From NCBI RefSeq assembly GCF_023898315.1, contig NC_064616.1, positions 290,869,205 through 290,933,204 on the forward strand: a stretch of 64,000 nucleotides of DNA. The letters run 5' to 3'. Both the position numbers and the translations under genes were made by a program. Positions within the stretch are counted from its first letter, which is position 1. Every line of letters starts with the position of its first letter. Below are positions 23,327-37,000 of this stretch, in pieces. The notes under the pieces are model-generated. The model was given only the letters and a program-made list of their open reading frames with translations. It ran no database searches and was not told the origin of the DNA. Source of the stretch: Schistocerca nitens (lineage: Eukaryota; Arthropoda; Insecta; Orthoptera; Acrididae).

Positions 23327-25920
23327 TGAGTGATGAAGGAAGATGACAATAAGAAGCAAAAGGATGCACTACAACGATATTTCAAGCCAAAGAGAGAACG
23401 ACCTAGCAGTGGTGAGGGTGGAAAAATAGATCCTGAAAGTGCAGATCCTAGTGGAGGTACTGCCGCTACATCTTTATCTTCAGGACATGACCAGAAAGTT
23501 GACGAACACAGTACTGCGACCACTGCATACAGTAGCAATGCTGACGGTGGGCCATCCACAACATGTTCAACAGACCTCGTCTGGACTCAAGACCTGCTTT
23601 GTGATGAAACTTTCAACATTGAAACATCAGGCAGAATTGAAATTAGGCAACCCGATTCAGAAAATACCAGCCAAGGTACTCACCACCGGAAAAGGGATTT
23701 AAGGTGAGCCTAAACTGAAAGACACAATTGACTCATATCCCGGAAGATGGTTGGAAATTATTACCGACTGCATTCGAATGACTTTGATCATGCAAGGTCC
23801 CCCGAGCGCATTAAGGAAACTGAAGAACGTCCTAAAAACGCAGACAACCAGTTTCAGCCCTGTGCACTACAGCTATTCTTTGAAGAATTTAGAAGAAGCA
23901 GATAGACATTGGTTGGTGTAATCAAAGAGCAAGCTTTTTTGTTGCAAGCTTTCTTCATCATCTAAAGTAAAAATCGCAAAGAGTGGTATAAGCTACTGGT
24001 GGCACCTTACATCACATCTCAAAAGTCACAGGAAGTCTACCGAGCATTTGAATTCACATAAAAAGTGGATCGTGTTTTCCGAGGGACTGAAAAAGACACG
24101 AACTGTCATCGCCCATCATCAAAGGCTTCTGAATACTGAAAGCGAACATTGGAAAAATGTTCTTGAGTGCTTAATAGCAATAATTCATTTCCTGGGTCAG
24201 CACTGTCTGCCTTTGAGAGGAAGTACACATACACTCTTTCAGCCTGACAACAGAAACTTCTTGAAACTAGTTGAATGATTCAGAAAGTTCGACACTGTGA
24301 TGACGGAGTACCTGCACAGAACAAAGCAAGGTGAGAACAAGGGTCACCATTATCTTAGAAAAGAAACAAAGAATCAAATAATTCATCTTATTGGATCATC
24401 TATAACCAACAACATTCTATTAATGATGAAATCTGCAAAGTATTACAGTATAATTCTGGACTTCACACAAGATATTTCAAAAGTTGAGCAGATGACAGTT
24501 GTGGTACATTTCGTCCAGGAGACAAGACTCGATGGAGTACATGATGTCCGACTTTGGGAGCTTTTCCTGGGATTTCTTCCAGTGCCTGATTCTTTACACT
24601 CCACTTTGATGCAGGTCGTGCTCAAGTTCTTGGAAGATAAAAAAATCCTATTGTGTAATATGAGAGGGCAAGGATATGACAATGGAGCAAACATGAAAGA
24701 AAAGAAGTTTGATCACCAGAAATGAATTTCAGATATGGACAAGAGATCATTTTATGTACCATGTAAGAGACACTCGTTGAATCCTGATGTAAACAATGCC
24801 GCTAGTCTTCTAAATATGCTGCTTCCATGTTTTCGACAGTGAAAAGCTTGTATGTCTTCTTCTCGTCCTCCGTTCGACTTTGGGATGTCTTGAAGAAGTA
24901 TCTGCCTAACCTGTCACTGAAGCCACTGAGCGATACTAGGTGTGAAAGTAGCATCGATGACCTTACTCTGCCGAGGTTTCAAATTGGAGACATTTATGAT
25001 GCAATGGTTCAGATATCAGAAAAATTCAATGGCATGACCGCTCACGAAACAACGTCACTTGTGAATCAAGTAAAAAATTACACCTTTCTCACTTCTCTGG
25101 TAATCTGATATGACATTCTGCTTCACATCAGTGCAGTCAGTAAGACCCTCCAGACCATTGACATAAATGTTTCTGAGACCGTGGAAATGCTTGAAATACA
25201 AAAGCATAAAGTGAGACCTGCAGAACAGAAGAAAAGTTTGTGTCTTTCTTGATGGATTCCAAAGAATTGGCTACAGAATTAGAGCTAGAAGATCTAAAGT
25301 TACCATGGATAAGTGTTTCCCAGTGATGAAGTAAGAAGCAAATACAGTTTACCTATGAAGGAAGGGATGAGACAATAGATGATCCAACAAAACGAAACAA
25401 GATTGAATTCTACTATTATCTTTTAGATATAGTAACCAATAAACTGAAAGCTCATTGTGATTATTTTGACTTTCTCTACGACATTGCCGAGCTGAAGAAT
25501 GCACCTCCTGACAACCTAGACACAAAGTGTAGAAACCTCACAGAGATTTTGCAAGATGATGAGTCAAGCGACATTGATGCACTGGAGTTGAGAGATGAAC
25601 TAAAAGTGCTTTCAACATTGTTGAAACCTGGAATAGGTCCAAAAGAGATTCTGAAGTTTATGGGAAGACGTAATTTTTGTCCGAATGTTAACATTCGTCT
25701 GAGAATTCCCCTAACACTATCAGTGACAGCTGCAAGTGGAAAGAGGAGTTTCTCAAAACTGAAATTGATAAAGACATACCTCCGATCAACGATGAACAAA
25801 ATTCATTTAAATGATCTTGCAACAATATTGATTGAGAATGAGCTTGCGGAGGACTTACATTACACAGATCATGTGAAAGAATTTGCACAAGCAAAAGATA
25901 GGAAGGTTCGATTTGTCTAG
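23327..25920 (+). pseudogene. hAT-superfamily transposase (ZMYM1-like type), degenerate
   Basis: Frame-shifted pieces follow the order of ZMYM1-like hAT transposases. First comes a Lys/Ser-rich start with DALQRYFKPKRERPSS. A TTF-zinc-finger-like region follows (about 23560-24050, badly decayed), then HKKWIVFSEGLKKTRTVIAH and EHWKNVLECLIAIIHFLGQH (24048-24278). Next is the DUF4371-like core with AKYYSIILDFTQDISKVEQM and NMRGQGYDNGANMKEK (24297-24725), then FYVPCKRHSLN. The C-terminal dimerisation domain reads TLSVTAASGKRSFSKLKLIK and TYLRSTMNKIHLNDLATILI (25690-25920), ending in a stop. In life it would have excised and inserted its own element. Several stops and frameshifts make it inactive. 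The 8-bp duplication and terminal repeats were not located. Confidence 0.85.
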
Positions 25921-26124
25921 TATTTTTTAAAATACTTTTATTTTGATCAGTGTCTTGGTTATTTACTGTGTTGTTTATTATTTTGTTCAACATTAAATAG
26001 TTATCGTAAATATTATTGTTCAAAGCAAATTATCATTAAATTGTGAATATATTTTGTGTTCAGTTGAATACATTATATGTTCACAACCATTGAAAAATTT
26101 TTATTTATGTTAACTGTAAGTTCA

Positions 26125-26318
26125 AGCCACGCAAGATTAGCCGAGCAGTCTAAGGCGCAGCAGAAATGGACTTTGCGGCTGGCCCCAGCGGAGGTTCAAG
26201 TCTTCCCTCAGGCATGGGTGTGTGTATTTGTCTCAGGATAATTTAGGATAAGTGGTGTGTAAGCTTAGGGAGTGATGACCTTAGCACTTAAGCCCCATAA
26301 GATTTCACACACATTTGG
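26125..26318 (+). mobile_element. tRNA-derived SINE, subfamily A
   Basis: The 5' part has a pol III A-box-like stretch (TTAGCCGAGCAGTCTAAGGC) and a B-box (GAGGTTCAAGTCTTCCC). The body then has GTGTGTATTTGTCTCAGGAT and the tail CTTAAGCCCCATAAGATTTC. The same arrangement on the other strand occurs at 52010-52203. It is non-autonomous and would have relied on a LINE enzyme, probably an RTE type given the LINEs nearby (inference). Confidence 0.85.
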
Positions 26319-26724
26319 ACAATTGCGTAAATTCACAAAGCTTATAAAAATTAGCTTGATTTATTCAATCAGATTTGATTCCACTTTAGAGATAGTGCCC
26401 AGCAACTGTTTTGTACAAATCTGTAGAGAATGTCACCAACAAGTGGCAATTTTTGTTTCTATTTTCCAGATCTACATAGGTGTTTGGCACAGTGTGGCTA
26501 TTCTCAGTGCTTTGAGTTATGTTTACATCTATACTGTCATGCTGAATGTAACTGTCAACATGACGGTTTAGACATATGCACAAATTAAAAGCTTTGAGAC
26601 TAGCCACTCAGTGGTCGAACCCTAGGTAGATCTTAAAAGTAAAAACAAAAATTGCGACTGATTGCTGGCGTTTCTTACGGAATTGTTTAAATAAAATTCC
26701 ACAAACGTTTTGCATAAAAAAAAT

Positions 26725-26743
26725 GGGGGGGGGGGGGGGGGGG
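26725..26743. repeat. Run of 19 G
   Basis: An uninterrupted homopolymer just before array homology resumes. It may mark an element end or be a simple-repeat expansion; its exact length is error-prone in sequencing. Confidence 0.8.
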
Positions 26744-26770
26744 CACATTATAGCAGCTCACTTGGGGAGG

Positions 26771-28909
26771 CACTTGGGCTTATTTACTGATAAATGAGAC
26801 CACTTTTTGACTACATATAGGAATTTCAAAAGCTATAGGCATTACCAATCTTTTCACATATACATTGACAACTTCTCAAGAGCAGTATCAAAGGCAACAA
26901 TTGTGAGTGACCAGAAATATACAGCTATAACACTGATAATAGCAAAAACAGGAAACGTTTTATAACTGATAACATAACATACAACATAGACAGTTTATAG
27001 TATGTTCATAAACCAACAACTAAAGTCACGGAAACCAAAGCAATATGGCGGAACTGTTGGGATTACTGGAAACATATTTGAAATATGCTTCAAAATGTAC
27101 ACAGTTACCCCATTTAATGTCTGCACTGTTTTTAATGTACTTCATTAACATTCGAAGTACATAATCCTTAGTGCATTCACAAAGTTGTATATCTGACCAA
27201 CTGACAAAATTAATCCACTATACAACAAGAACAAAGAAACTTCCTAGTCGATATATGCAGTAGCGCATAATTATACCATAAGCTAGATGTCTCGCAATAA
27301 AGTAGAGTAAGACACAAAGTATTAAGTCAATAGCTATAAGAACACCAAGGCTTTTCACAATACAATACACACCTTTTGGTAACGTATACGATACCAACAA
27401 GAGACCTATTTCCAGTAGCTCAAAAGTACCTGACACCACACACTTTCACAATAATATGTTGTTCTAACATATCAACAGAAGTAACCTCCTCCCAATTTAG
27501 AACTGTGAGATCCTTATGGGCAACTTACAACATCAAAACTGAAGCTGTAAGAATAAAGTAAGTGAGACTTTGCAACACTTTCAAGGCATTCGTATTAATT
27601 GAAAGTGTATCATGAGATAGAAAAGTTAACTGCATGCAATACTTCACAGATACATACCCAAAAATAAGAAGGACCATACTCTGTGTGGACACTATAAAAC
27701 TTCTGCTGAAGTTAATGTGAATTTCATGCCCTGTGGAAGTAACTGGTAAACATTGACTCATAAACTAGCATTGTCCTCAGTAACTTTAGCCATTGAACAC
27801 AAATAATGGTTTAAAACTAGTTCATTACCAGCAATATGCAACTCAGAATGCATCTATATTGACCATATGTCATACTTCATGTTGTAGTGACTGAAATGAA
27901 GCAGTTAATGAGTCTATTAGTTAACAGTGAAAAGCCATGATTAAAAGCTACGAAAATTCTTATCTCATACACAGGATACTCAGGACACCGTACAGCAAAT
28001 GCCACATGAAATTTACTGAATGAGTTTTGATGGGAGAACTTCAACCAACCACCAGCACCACAGCTGAGAACTTGGCCCGAGTGGCTGTCATCTGTTCCTT
28101 CTCATGAATTCTTTTGTGTTGCAATACATTTCCACACTGAAGCTGACATTGTGGTGTAGGATGTTGGCGGCTGGGTGCTATGAGATGTGCATGAAACTGA
28201 AGGTGCACTGTTTCAAAAATGTCTCGACAATGTTGGTGGTATTCCAATAAATATTCCTAAATACATTTTTCCTTTCTTTATAGGTCATAAAACTTGCTTT
28301 CTGGTTGCAACTTGTATTTACACTATCAGCTGAAATGAAAGTGAATTACACTCCCTGTGGATGTAATTGACACATAATAACACCTAAAACGTTCCTGCAC
28401 TCTGTAACAGTAGGCTCAGAAAATAGAATGCTATTATACATATAGTCCATTAGCAACAAGGTGCAACCTGCGATACATCCACAACATGCTTTGTGACACT
28501 TCTTGTTGAGAATGTTCCTATATGCATACCCATGTTCTCAATAAGATTACAAAACAAAACAATTTAATCTTGGATATGCAGAACTCAAATACTGACAAAT
28601 GAGACCACTTTTTGACTACATATAGGAATTTTAAAGGCTCTGGAACATTAATATCTTTTGACATCCTCGTTGCTCCAACGATGCCAACTTCTTAAGAGCA
28701 GTATCAAAGGCAACAATTGTGCCTAACCAAAAATATACATATATAACACTGGAGAGTGCAAATACCCCTCACATCATAAAATGCAATGCTTTGCACATGT
28801 TACAGGAACTACTAATACTAATATCACACAAAATACCTACCTCAAACATTTGTCGGCCGTGGGAAAAGGTATTTCTGACAAAGACCATGGTGTACACCTG
28901 GTACTTCAA
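26771..28909. repeat. Array copy 4, right subfamily
   Basis: Block M is near 27051, followed by GGAGTACATTACC-like and CAATAAAGTTGAGTAAGACA-like blocks and the CTTGCTTTCTGGTTGCAACT block near 28294. The sequence is very close to 30600-32690, so these two are a recent duplicate pair within the array. No coding signal. Confidence 0.85.
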
Positions 28910-31900
28910 CTCTGACGATCAACTGGGAATGATGTTATTACCTGTAAATATAAATCAATGTGCCATTAACAAAATGTATGAGATTTTTCTTAGTACATGT
29001 ACTATCCCCTGAACAGCACCCTTCAATCACACACTAGGTAACATGTGCATAACTTTCATAAAAGAAAAGCACATATTACTAATCAACTACAGAAATATAC
29101 AGAGTACAGACTACATGAGAGTGGTTCTGAAATTTCCTCCAGCAATTACGAAAATCTACCCCAAAACAGTAGCAACCTCCATTACTATATTTAAATAGGA
29201 AACTTATTTAATTCTCATATCAATTCTCTTTGCTATATCAATTTTACTTAACAACCGTGTAGTAAACTTAATAACAGTCAGTTCCATATTCCTACCATAT
29301 CTTATTCAACATTAGTGTAAGAGAAGGATGATATGTTCTCAGGAGTTACAAAGGGATAAGAAAGTCACTTTCTTTTAGTGCTGCTCATTTTCCTCAACTT
29401 GCAAACAATAATTTCGATTGAAGCAGTTGGCCAAGCGGCTCTAGTCTCTTCAGTCCGGAACCACGTGTCCGCCTCGGTCGCAGTTTAGAATCCTGCCTCA
29501 GGCATAGATGTGTGTGATGTCCTTAGGTTAGTTAGGTTTGGGTAGTTCTATGTTCTAGGGGCTGATGACCTCAGATGTTAAGTCACATAGTGCTCTGAGC
29601 CATTTGAACCATTTATTTTTATTGAAGCAGACAATACAATATAAAATGATCAAAAGTGATTTATGAATCTCACAGTTCTCTATTCCATGAAAAATTTGTG
29701 CAGTCTTAGGACTTATATGATCTATTTGTAAAATTCATTAAGTAACATGCTTTAAATCTGCTGCCAACAATTGGCCTTTGGCATTACACATATAATTTAG
29801 ATACTGAAGTAGATGAGATGGGCATAAGATCTGATGCACTAGTTTCACATGTAACTTATGCTTTGGTTTCCCAGAGGACAAACAGACAGTGTACATGACA
29901 TTCAGAACTGTCTTTGTACTTGATGGAATGCCAATTATTCAGTTGCAGTAGTTACGACAGTAACATTTCTTTTATCAATATACAAATCAAACAAAAATAC
30001 TTGAAGCCATTGAAAACACCCTCAATAGTATTTTCTTTATGTGGTGTACTATTCTCCAGTACTAACATAATAAAATAAAAGGTACTCATTTTTTATGCAG
30101 AGCCAAATTCGTTTACACAACAGTCCACTAACTTGCAAACTCAAGGAATTCACTCATGGCTAGATGCGTTAAGAATTCAACTGCATACCACAGTGTGCCA
30201 ATGGCCTTACCACATTGGGAACACAAGTTCTTGCCAGGTCACCAATGTTTAGCATTGTGGACCTTGGCCACTACTTGGATGTGTGATTGCCCACATCTGT
30301 TCTGCACTGTTGGCCAATGGGGTGCACCCTGCCATTGAGATGAATGAAGGGAGGTACTTAAATTAGAACTACATGCTCTGGTTTCATAACTTGATAACTG
30401 GTGGGGCAGCAGTTGGTTCACCACTTACTCCTGCATTTCACCTTTAGCAAGAATTATAAACTGTGGATGACACAGCAGTCAACTGATATCACTGATCCTC
30501 CAAAGACTGTTTCAATGGATATTGGTTTTTTCACATTATTGCATACCATTTTTTACAACAATTCACATCATTAAACAAACTATAGAAATTTGATTGACAA
30601 TTTCTTTCTCACAGTCAAATTTCTGTGTTTTTACCTTAATGCTTAGCTACTAACTGTATATCACTCTACATTAATACAAAAATAATTAGTACTGAAAATC
30701 ATGACTCCTGCAACTGAGCAATCATCATATAAGATCTCAACGAAAACATAAAGAAGCACAGGAAATGATTTACAATTGATAATATAACATAAAATGTAGA
30801 CTGTTTATAGCACGTTCATAAACCAACAATTAAAGTCCCAAAACCCAATGCAATATGGCAGAACTGTTGGGAATACTGATAACATATCTGAAATATGATT
30901 CAAAATGTACTCAGTTGCCCCATTTAATGTCTGCACTGTGTTTCATGCACTTCCTTAAAATTCGGAGTACATTACCTTCAGGGCATTCACAAAGTTGTAT
31001 ATCTGACCAACTGACAAAATTAATACACTCTATAACAAGAACAAAGACTCCTCCTTGTACATATATGCACTTGTGCATAATGATACCACAAGCGAGATGT
31101 CTGGCAATAAAGTTGAGTAAGACACAAAGTGTTAAGTCAATAGCTATATAAACACCAAGGATTTTCACAATACAATACACACCTTTTGGTAACATATATG
31201 ATACCAACAAGAAGTCTATTTCCAGTAGCTCAAAAGTACCTCACACCACACACTTTCTCAATAAAATGTTATTCTAACATATCAACAGTTTAGAACTGTG
31301 AGTTCCTTATGGCCACCAACAACATCAAAACTGAAGTTGTGAGTATAAGGTAACAGAGACATTGCAACAGTTTCAACTTATTTGTATTAATTGAAAGTGT
31401 ATCATGTGATAGTCAGAAATGTTAACTGCCGGAAATACTTAACAGATACATACCCAAAAAATAAGAAGGCCCATACTCTGTGTAGACACTATAAAAATGT
31501 ATTTCAAATATCATCTGAAGTTAATGTGAATTTCTTCACCCTATGGAAGTAACTGCCACACATCGACTCATAAACTAATCTTGTGCTCAGTAACTTTAGG
31601 CACTGAACACATGTTGTACTGATTGAAAAGAAGCAGTTAATGAACAAACTAGATAGCTGTGCAAAGCCACGATTAAAGGCTACAAAAATTCTTATCTTGC
31701 TCACAGGATTCTCAGGACACCGCAAAGCCAATGCCATATGAAATTTCCCGAATCAGTTTGGATGGGAGAAGTTCAACCACCTGCACTACAGCTGTGAACT
31801 TGGCTTGAGTGGCTGTCATCTGTTCCATCTCATGAATTCTTTTTTAATGCAATACCTCTCCGCAATGAAGCTGAGGTGCCAACTGAAACAACGTTGTGGT

Positions 31901-32689
31901 GTTGTATGTTGGTGGCTCGCTCCTATGAGATGAGCATGCAACTGAAGGTGCACTGCTTCAAAAATGTCTCAACAATGTTGGTGACTATGTTGTGAAGTAG
32001 CCACTCAATCAATGTAAGTATTCCAAGAAATATTTCTAAATATATTTTTCCTTTCTTTATAGGTCATAAAACTTGCTTTCTGGTTGCAACTTGTATTTAC
32101 ACTATCAGCTGAAATGAAAGTGAATTACACTCCCTGTGGATGTAATTGACACATATTAACACCTACAACGTTCCTGCACTCTGTAACAGTACGCTCAGAA
32201 TATGAAATGGTATTATAAATATAGTCCATTAGCAACAAGGAGCAACCTATGCTACATCCACAACATGTCACGTGACACTTCTTGTTGAGAAGGTTCTTAT
32301 ATGCATACCCATGTTCTCAGTAAGCTTACAAAACAAAACAATTTAATCTTGGATATGCAAAACTCAATTACTGACAAATGAGACCACTTTTTGACTACAC
32401 ATAGGAATTTTAAAAGCTATGGAACCGTAATATCTTTTCACATCTATATTGCTCCAATGATGCCAACTTCTCAAGAGCAGTATCAAAGGCAACAATTGTG
32501 CCTAACCAAAAATATACAGATATAACACTGGTGAGTGCAAATACCCCTCACATCATAAAATGCAATGCTTTGCACAAGTTACAGGTATTACTAATACTTA
32601 TATCCCACAACATACCTACCTCAAACATTTGTCGTCTGTGGGAAAAGGTACTTCTGACAAAGACCATGGTGTACACCTGGTACTTCAAC
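28910..32689. repeat. Array copy 5
   Basis: L1 near 28910 and M near 30861. It carries one SINE (29427-29620), absent from the matching site in copy 6 at 33191. Otherwise it is colinear with copies 4 and 6 and appears non-coding. Confidence 0.85.
29427..29620 (+). mobile_element. tRNA-derived SINE, subfamily B, with target duplication
   Basis: A 194-bp SINE starting TTGGCCAAGCGGCTCTAG (A-box region) with a B-box-like GCAGTTTAGAATCCTGCC. The body has GTGTGTGATGTCCTTAGGTT and the tail AGTGCTCTGAGCCATTTGAA. It is flanked by the 10-bp repeat ATTGAAGCAG (29417-29426 and 29621-29630). Array copy 6 has the uninterrupted site ATTTCGATTGAAGCAGACAA near 33191, so the ends are certain. Confidence 0.95.
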
Positions 32690-34651
32690 TCTGACAATCA
32701 ACTGGGAATGATGTTATTACCTGTAAATACAAATCAATGTACCATTAACAAAACCTATGAGATTTTTCTTAGTGCATGTACTATCCTCTGAACAGCACCC
32801 TTCACTCACACTCTAGTTAACATGTGCATAACACTCATTAAACAAACGCACAGATTACTAATCAAATACAGAAATATACAGAGTACAGATAACATGAGAG
32901 TGGTTCTGAAATTACCCTCCATCAATTATGAAAATCTACCCCAAAACAGTAGCAACCTCCACTACTATATTTAAAAAGGAAACTTATTTCTCATATCAAT
33001 TCTTCTTGCAATATCAATCTTAATTAACAATGTGTAATAAACATAACTTAATAACAGTCAGTCCCATATTCCTACCATGCCTTATTCAACATTAGTGTAA
33101 GAGAAGGATGTTATGATCTCAGGAGTTACAAAGGGATAAGAAAGTAATGTTCTTTTAGTGCTGTTCATTTTCCACAACTCTCAAACAATAATTTCGATTG
33201 AAGCAGACAATAAAATATAAAATGATCATAAGTGATTTGTGAATCTCACAGTTTTCTTTTCCATGAAAAAGTTGTGCAATCTTAGGACTTACAAGATCTG
33301 TTTGTAAAATTCATTGGGTAACTTGCTTCAAATCTGCTGCCAACAATTGGCCTTTGGTATTACACATATAATTTTGATGTTGAAGTAGATGAGATGAGCA
33401 TAAGATCTGATGCACTAGTTTCAAATGTAACTTATGCTTTGCTTTTCCACAGTGCAAACAGACAGTGTACATGACATTCAGAACTGTCTTGGTACTTGGG
33501 GAATGCCAATTATTTAGTTGCAGTAGTTACGACTGTAACATTTCTATTATCAATATACAAATCAAACAAAAATACTTGCAGCCATTGAAAACACCATCAA
33601 TAGTATTTTCTTTACATGGTGTACTATTCTCTAGTACTAACATAATAACATAATAAGATAAAAGGTACTCATTCTTGATGCAGAACCAAACTTGGTTACA
33701 CAAAAGTCCACTAACTTGCAAACCCAAGGAATTCACTCCTGGCTAAATGCGGTAAGAATTCAACTGCATACCACAGTGTGCCAATGGCCTTACCACATTT
33801 GGAACATAATTTCTGGCCAGGTCACCAATGTTTAGCATTGTGGACCTTGGCCACTACTTGGATGTGTGATTGCCCACATCTGTTCAGCGCTGATGGCCAA
33901 TGGGGTGCACCCACCCATTGAGATGCATGAAGGGAGGTACTTCATTGAGAACTACATGCTCTGGTTTCATAACTTGATAACTAATGAGGCGGCAGTTTGC
34001 TCATCACTTACTCCTTCATTTCACCTTTAGTGGGAATTATAAACTGAGTATGTTACAGCAGTTAGTTGCTACCAGTGATCCTCCAAAGACTGTTTCAATG
34101 GAGTTTGGTTTTTATACATTATTGCCTATTGTTTTTACAATAGTTCACACCATTAAAAAAACTAAAGAAATTTGAATGACAATTTCTTTCTCACAGTCAC
34201 ATTTCTGTGTTTTTACCTTATTTCATAGCAAGTAACTGCATAGGACTTTACATTAAAACAAGAGAAAGTAGTACTGAAAATCATGACTCCTCCAACTGAG
34301 TAATCATCATATAAGATCTCAACGAAAACATAACAAAGCAAGGGAAATGATTTACAATTGATAATATAACATAAAATGTAGACTGTTTATATTATGTTCG
34401 TAAACCAACAATTAAAGTCCCTAAACCCAATGCAACATGGCAGAACTGTTGGGAAAACTGAAAACACATTTGAAATCTGCTTCAAATAGTACTCAGTTGC
34501 CCCATTTAATATCTGCACTGTGTTTCATGTACTTCCTTAAAATTCGTAGTACATTACCTCAGTGCAATCACAGAGTTATATAACTGACCAACTGACAAAA
34601 TTAATCCTCTATATAACAAGAACAAAGGAACCTCCTAGTCCATATATGCAT
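32690..34651. repeat. Array copy 6, left part
   Basis: L1 near 32690 and M near 34441; closely matches copy 5. It stops within CATATATGCATTTG, where the RTE LINE begins. Confidence 0.85.
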
Positions 34652-37000
34652 TTGTTGCTGTTGTTGTGGTCTTCAGTCCTGAGACTGGTTTGATGCAGCT
34701 CTCCATGCTACTCTATCCTGTGCAATCTTCATCTCCCAGTACCTACTGCAGCCTACATCCTTCTGAATCTGCTTGTGTATTCATCTCTAGGTCTCCCTCT
34801 ATGATATTTACCCACCATGCTGCCTTCCAGTACCAAATTGGTGATCCCTTGATGCCTCAGAACATATCCTACCAACCGATCCCTTCTTCTAGTCAAGTTG
34901 TGCCACAAACTCCTCTTCTCCCCAATTCTGTTCAATACCTCCTCATTAGTTATGTGATCCACCCATCTAATCTTCAGCATTCTTCTGTAGCACCACATTT
35001 CTTCTTGCCTAAACTATTTATCGTCCATGTTTCACTTCCATATATGGCTACACTCAATACAAATACTTTCAGAAACGACTTCCTGACACTTAAATCAATA
35101 CTCGATGTTAACAAATTTCTCATCTTCAGAAACGCTTTCCTTGCCATTGCCAGTCTACATTTTATATCCTCTCTACTTTGACCATCATCAGTCATTTTGC
35201 ACCCCAAATAGCAAAACCCATTTACTACTTTAAGTGTCTCATTTCCCAATCTAATTCCCTCAGCATCACCTGATTTAATTCGACTACTTTCCATTATCCT
35301 CATTTTGCTTTTGTTGATGTTCATCTTACACCCTCCTTTCAAGACACTGTCCATTCCATTCAATTGCTCTTCCAAGTCCTTTGCTGTCTCTGACAGAATT
35401 ACAATGTCATCGGCAAACCTCAAAGTTTTCATTTCTTCTCCATGGATTTTAATACCTACTCCGAACTTTCCTTTTGTTTCCTTTACTGCTTGCTCAATAT
35501 ACGGATTGAATAGCATCGGGGAGAGGGTACAACCCTTTCTAACTCCCTTCCCAACCGCTGCTTCCCTTTCATGTCCATCGACTCTTATAACTGGCATCTG
35601 CTTCTGTATAAATTGTAAATAGCAGTTCGCTCCCTGTATTTTACCCCTGCCACCTTCAGAATTTGAAAGAGAGTATTCCAGTCAACATTGTCAAAAACTT
35701 TCTCTAAGTCTACAAATGTAAGAAACGTAGGTTTGCCATTCCTTAATCTTTCTTTTAAGATAAGTCATAGGGTCAGTATTGCCTCACGTGTTCCATTTCT
35801 ACGGAATCCAAACTGATCTTCCCTGAGGTCTGCTTCTACCAGTTTTTCCATTCGTCTTTAAAGAATTCGCATTAGTATTTTGCAGTTGTGACTTATTAAA
35901 CTGATAGTTGGGTAATTTTCACATCTGTCAGCACCTGCTTTCTTTGGGATTGGAATTACTATATTCTTCTTGATCTCTGAGGGAATTTCGCCTGTCTCAT
36001 GCATCTTGCTCACCAGATGGTAGAGTTTTGTTAGGCCTGGCTTTCCCAAGGCTGTCAGTAGTTCTAATGGAATGTTATCTACTCCCGGGGCCTTGTTTCG
36101 ACTTAGGTCTTTCAGTGCTCTGTCAAACTCTTCACGCAGTGTCATATCTCCCATTTCATCTTCATCTACCTCCTCTTCCATTTCCATAATATTGTCCTCA
36201 AGAACATTGCCCCTGTATAGACCCTCTATATACTCCTTCCACCTTTCTGCTTTCCCTTCTTTGCGTAGAACTGGGTTTCCATCTGAGCTCTTGATATTCA
36301 TGCAAGTGGTTATCTTTTCTCCAAAGGTATCTTTAATTTTCCTGTAGGCAGTATCTATCTTACTCCTCGTGAGATAAGCCTCTACATCCTTACATCTGTC
36401 CTCTAGCCATCCCTGCTTAGCCATTTTGCACTTCCTGTCGATCCCATTTTTGAGACATTTGTTTTCCTTTTTGCCTGCTTCACTTACTGCATTTTTATAT
36501 TTTCTCCTTCTTTTGATCCCATTTTTGTGATTTTTGTATTCCATTTTGCCTGCTTCACTTACTGCATTTTTGTATTTTCTCCTTTCATCAATTAAATTCA
36601 GTATCTCTTCTGTTACCCAAGGATTGCTACTTGCCCTCGTCTTTTTACCTACTTGATCTTCTGCTGCCTTCACTATTTCATTCCTCAAAGCTACCCATTC
36701 TTCTTCTACTGTATTTCTTTCCCCAATTCCTGTCAATTGTTCCCTTATGCTCTCCCTGAAACTCTGTACAACCTCTAGTTCTTTCAGCTTATCCAGGTCC
36801 CATCTCCGTAAATTCCCACCTTTTTGCAGTTTCTTCAGTTTTAATCTACAGTTCATAACCAATAGATTGTGGTCAGAGTCCACATCTGCCCCTGGCAATG
36901 TCTTAAAATTTAAAATCTGGTTCCTAAATCTCTTTCTTACCATTATATAATCTATCTGAAACCTTTTAGTATCTCCAGGGTTCTTCCATGTATACAACAT
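34652..37000 (-). mobile_element. RTE-type LINE, 5'-truncated, degenerate
   Basis: On the minus strand the sequence encodes the distal part of an endonuclease-reverse transcriptase of the RTE/BovB kind (the craniofacial development protein 2-like family). It begins in the endonuclease C-terminus (GDTKRFQIDYIMVRKRFRNQ, then SDHNLLVMNCRLKLKKLQKG) and continues through the linker and RT N-terminus (KAPGVDNIPLELLTALG). The RT core carries the active-site box FADDIVILSETAKDLEEQLN near 35400, then FCYLGCKMTDDGQSREDIK and a conserved C-terminal part (RRRDRLVGYVLRHQG). The 3' end at the left has a short CAACAACAGCAA-type repeat, typical of RTE tails. Several frame changes make it inactive. Its 5' cut end joins directly to a SINE at 37001. 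Confidence 0.9.

Larger units (their letters stand above)
25921..26770. other. hAT downstream region and unassigned sequence
   Basis: Non-array DNA after the transposase relic. It contains the SINE at 26125-26318 and a run of 19 G at 26725-26743. Array homology returns at about 26771 (ACTGATAAATGAGACCACTT). The rest shows no coding signal. Confidence 0.5.

Noticed and set aside
34660-35181. A 171-codon plus-strand frame opposite the RTE LINE 3' part
   Set aside because: It is the reverse-strand shadow of the LINE reverse transcriptase C-terminus.
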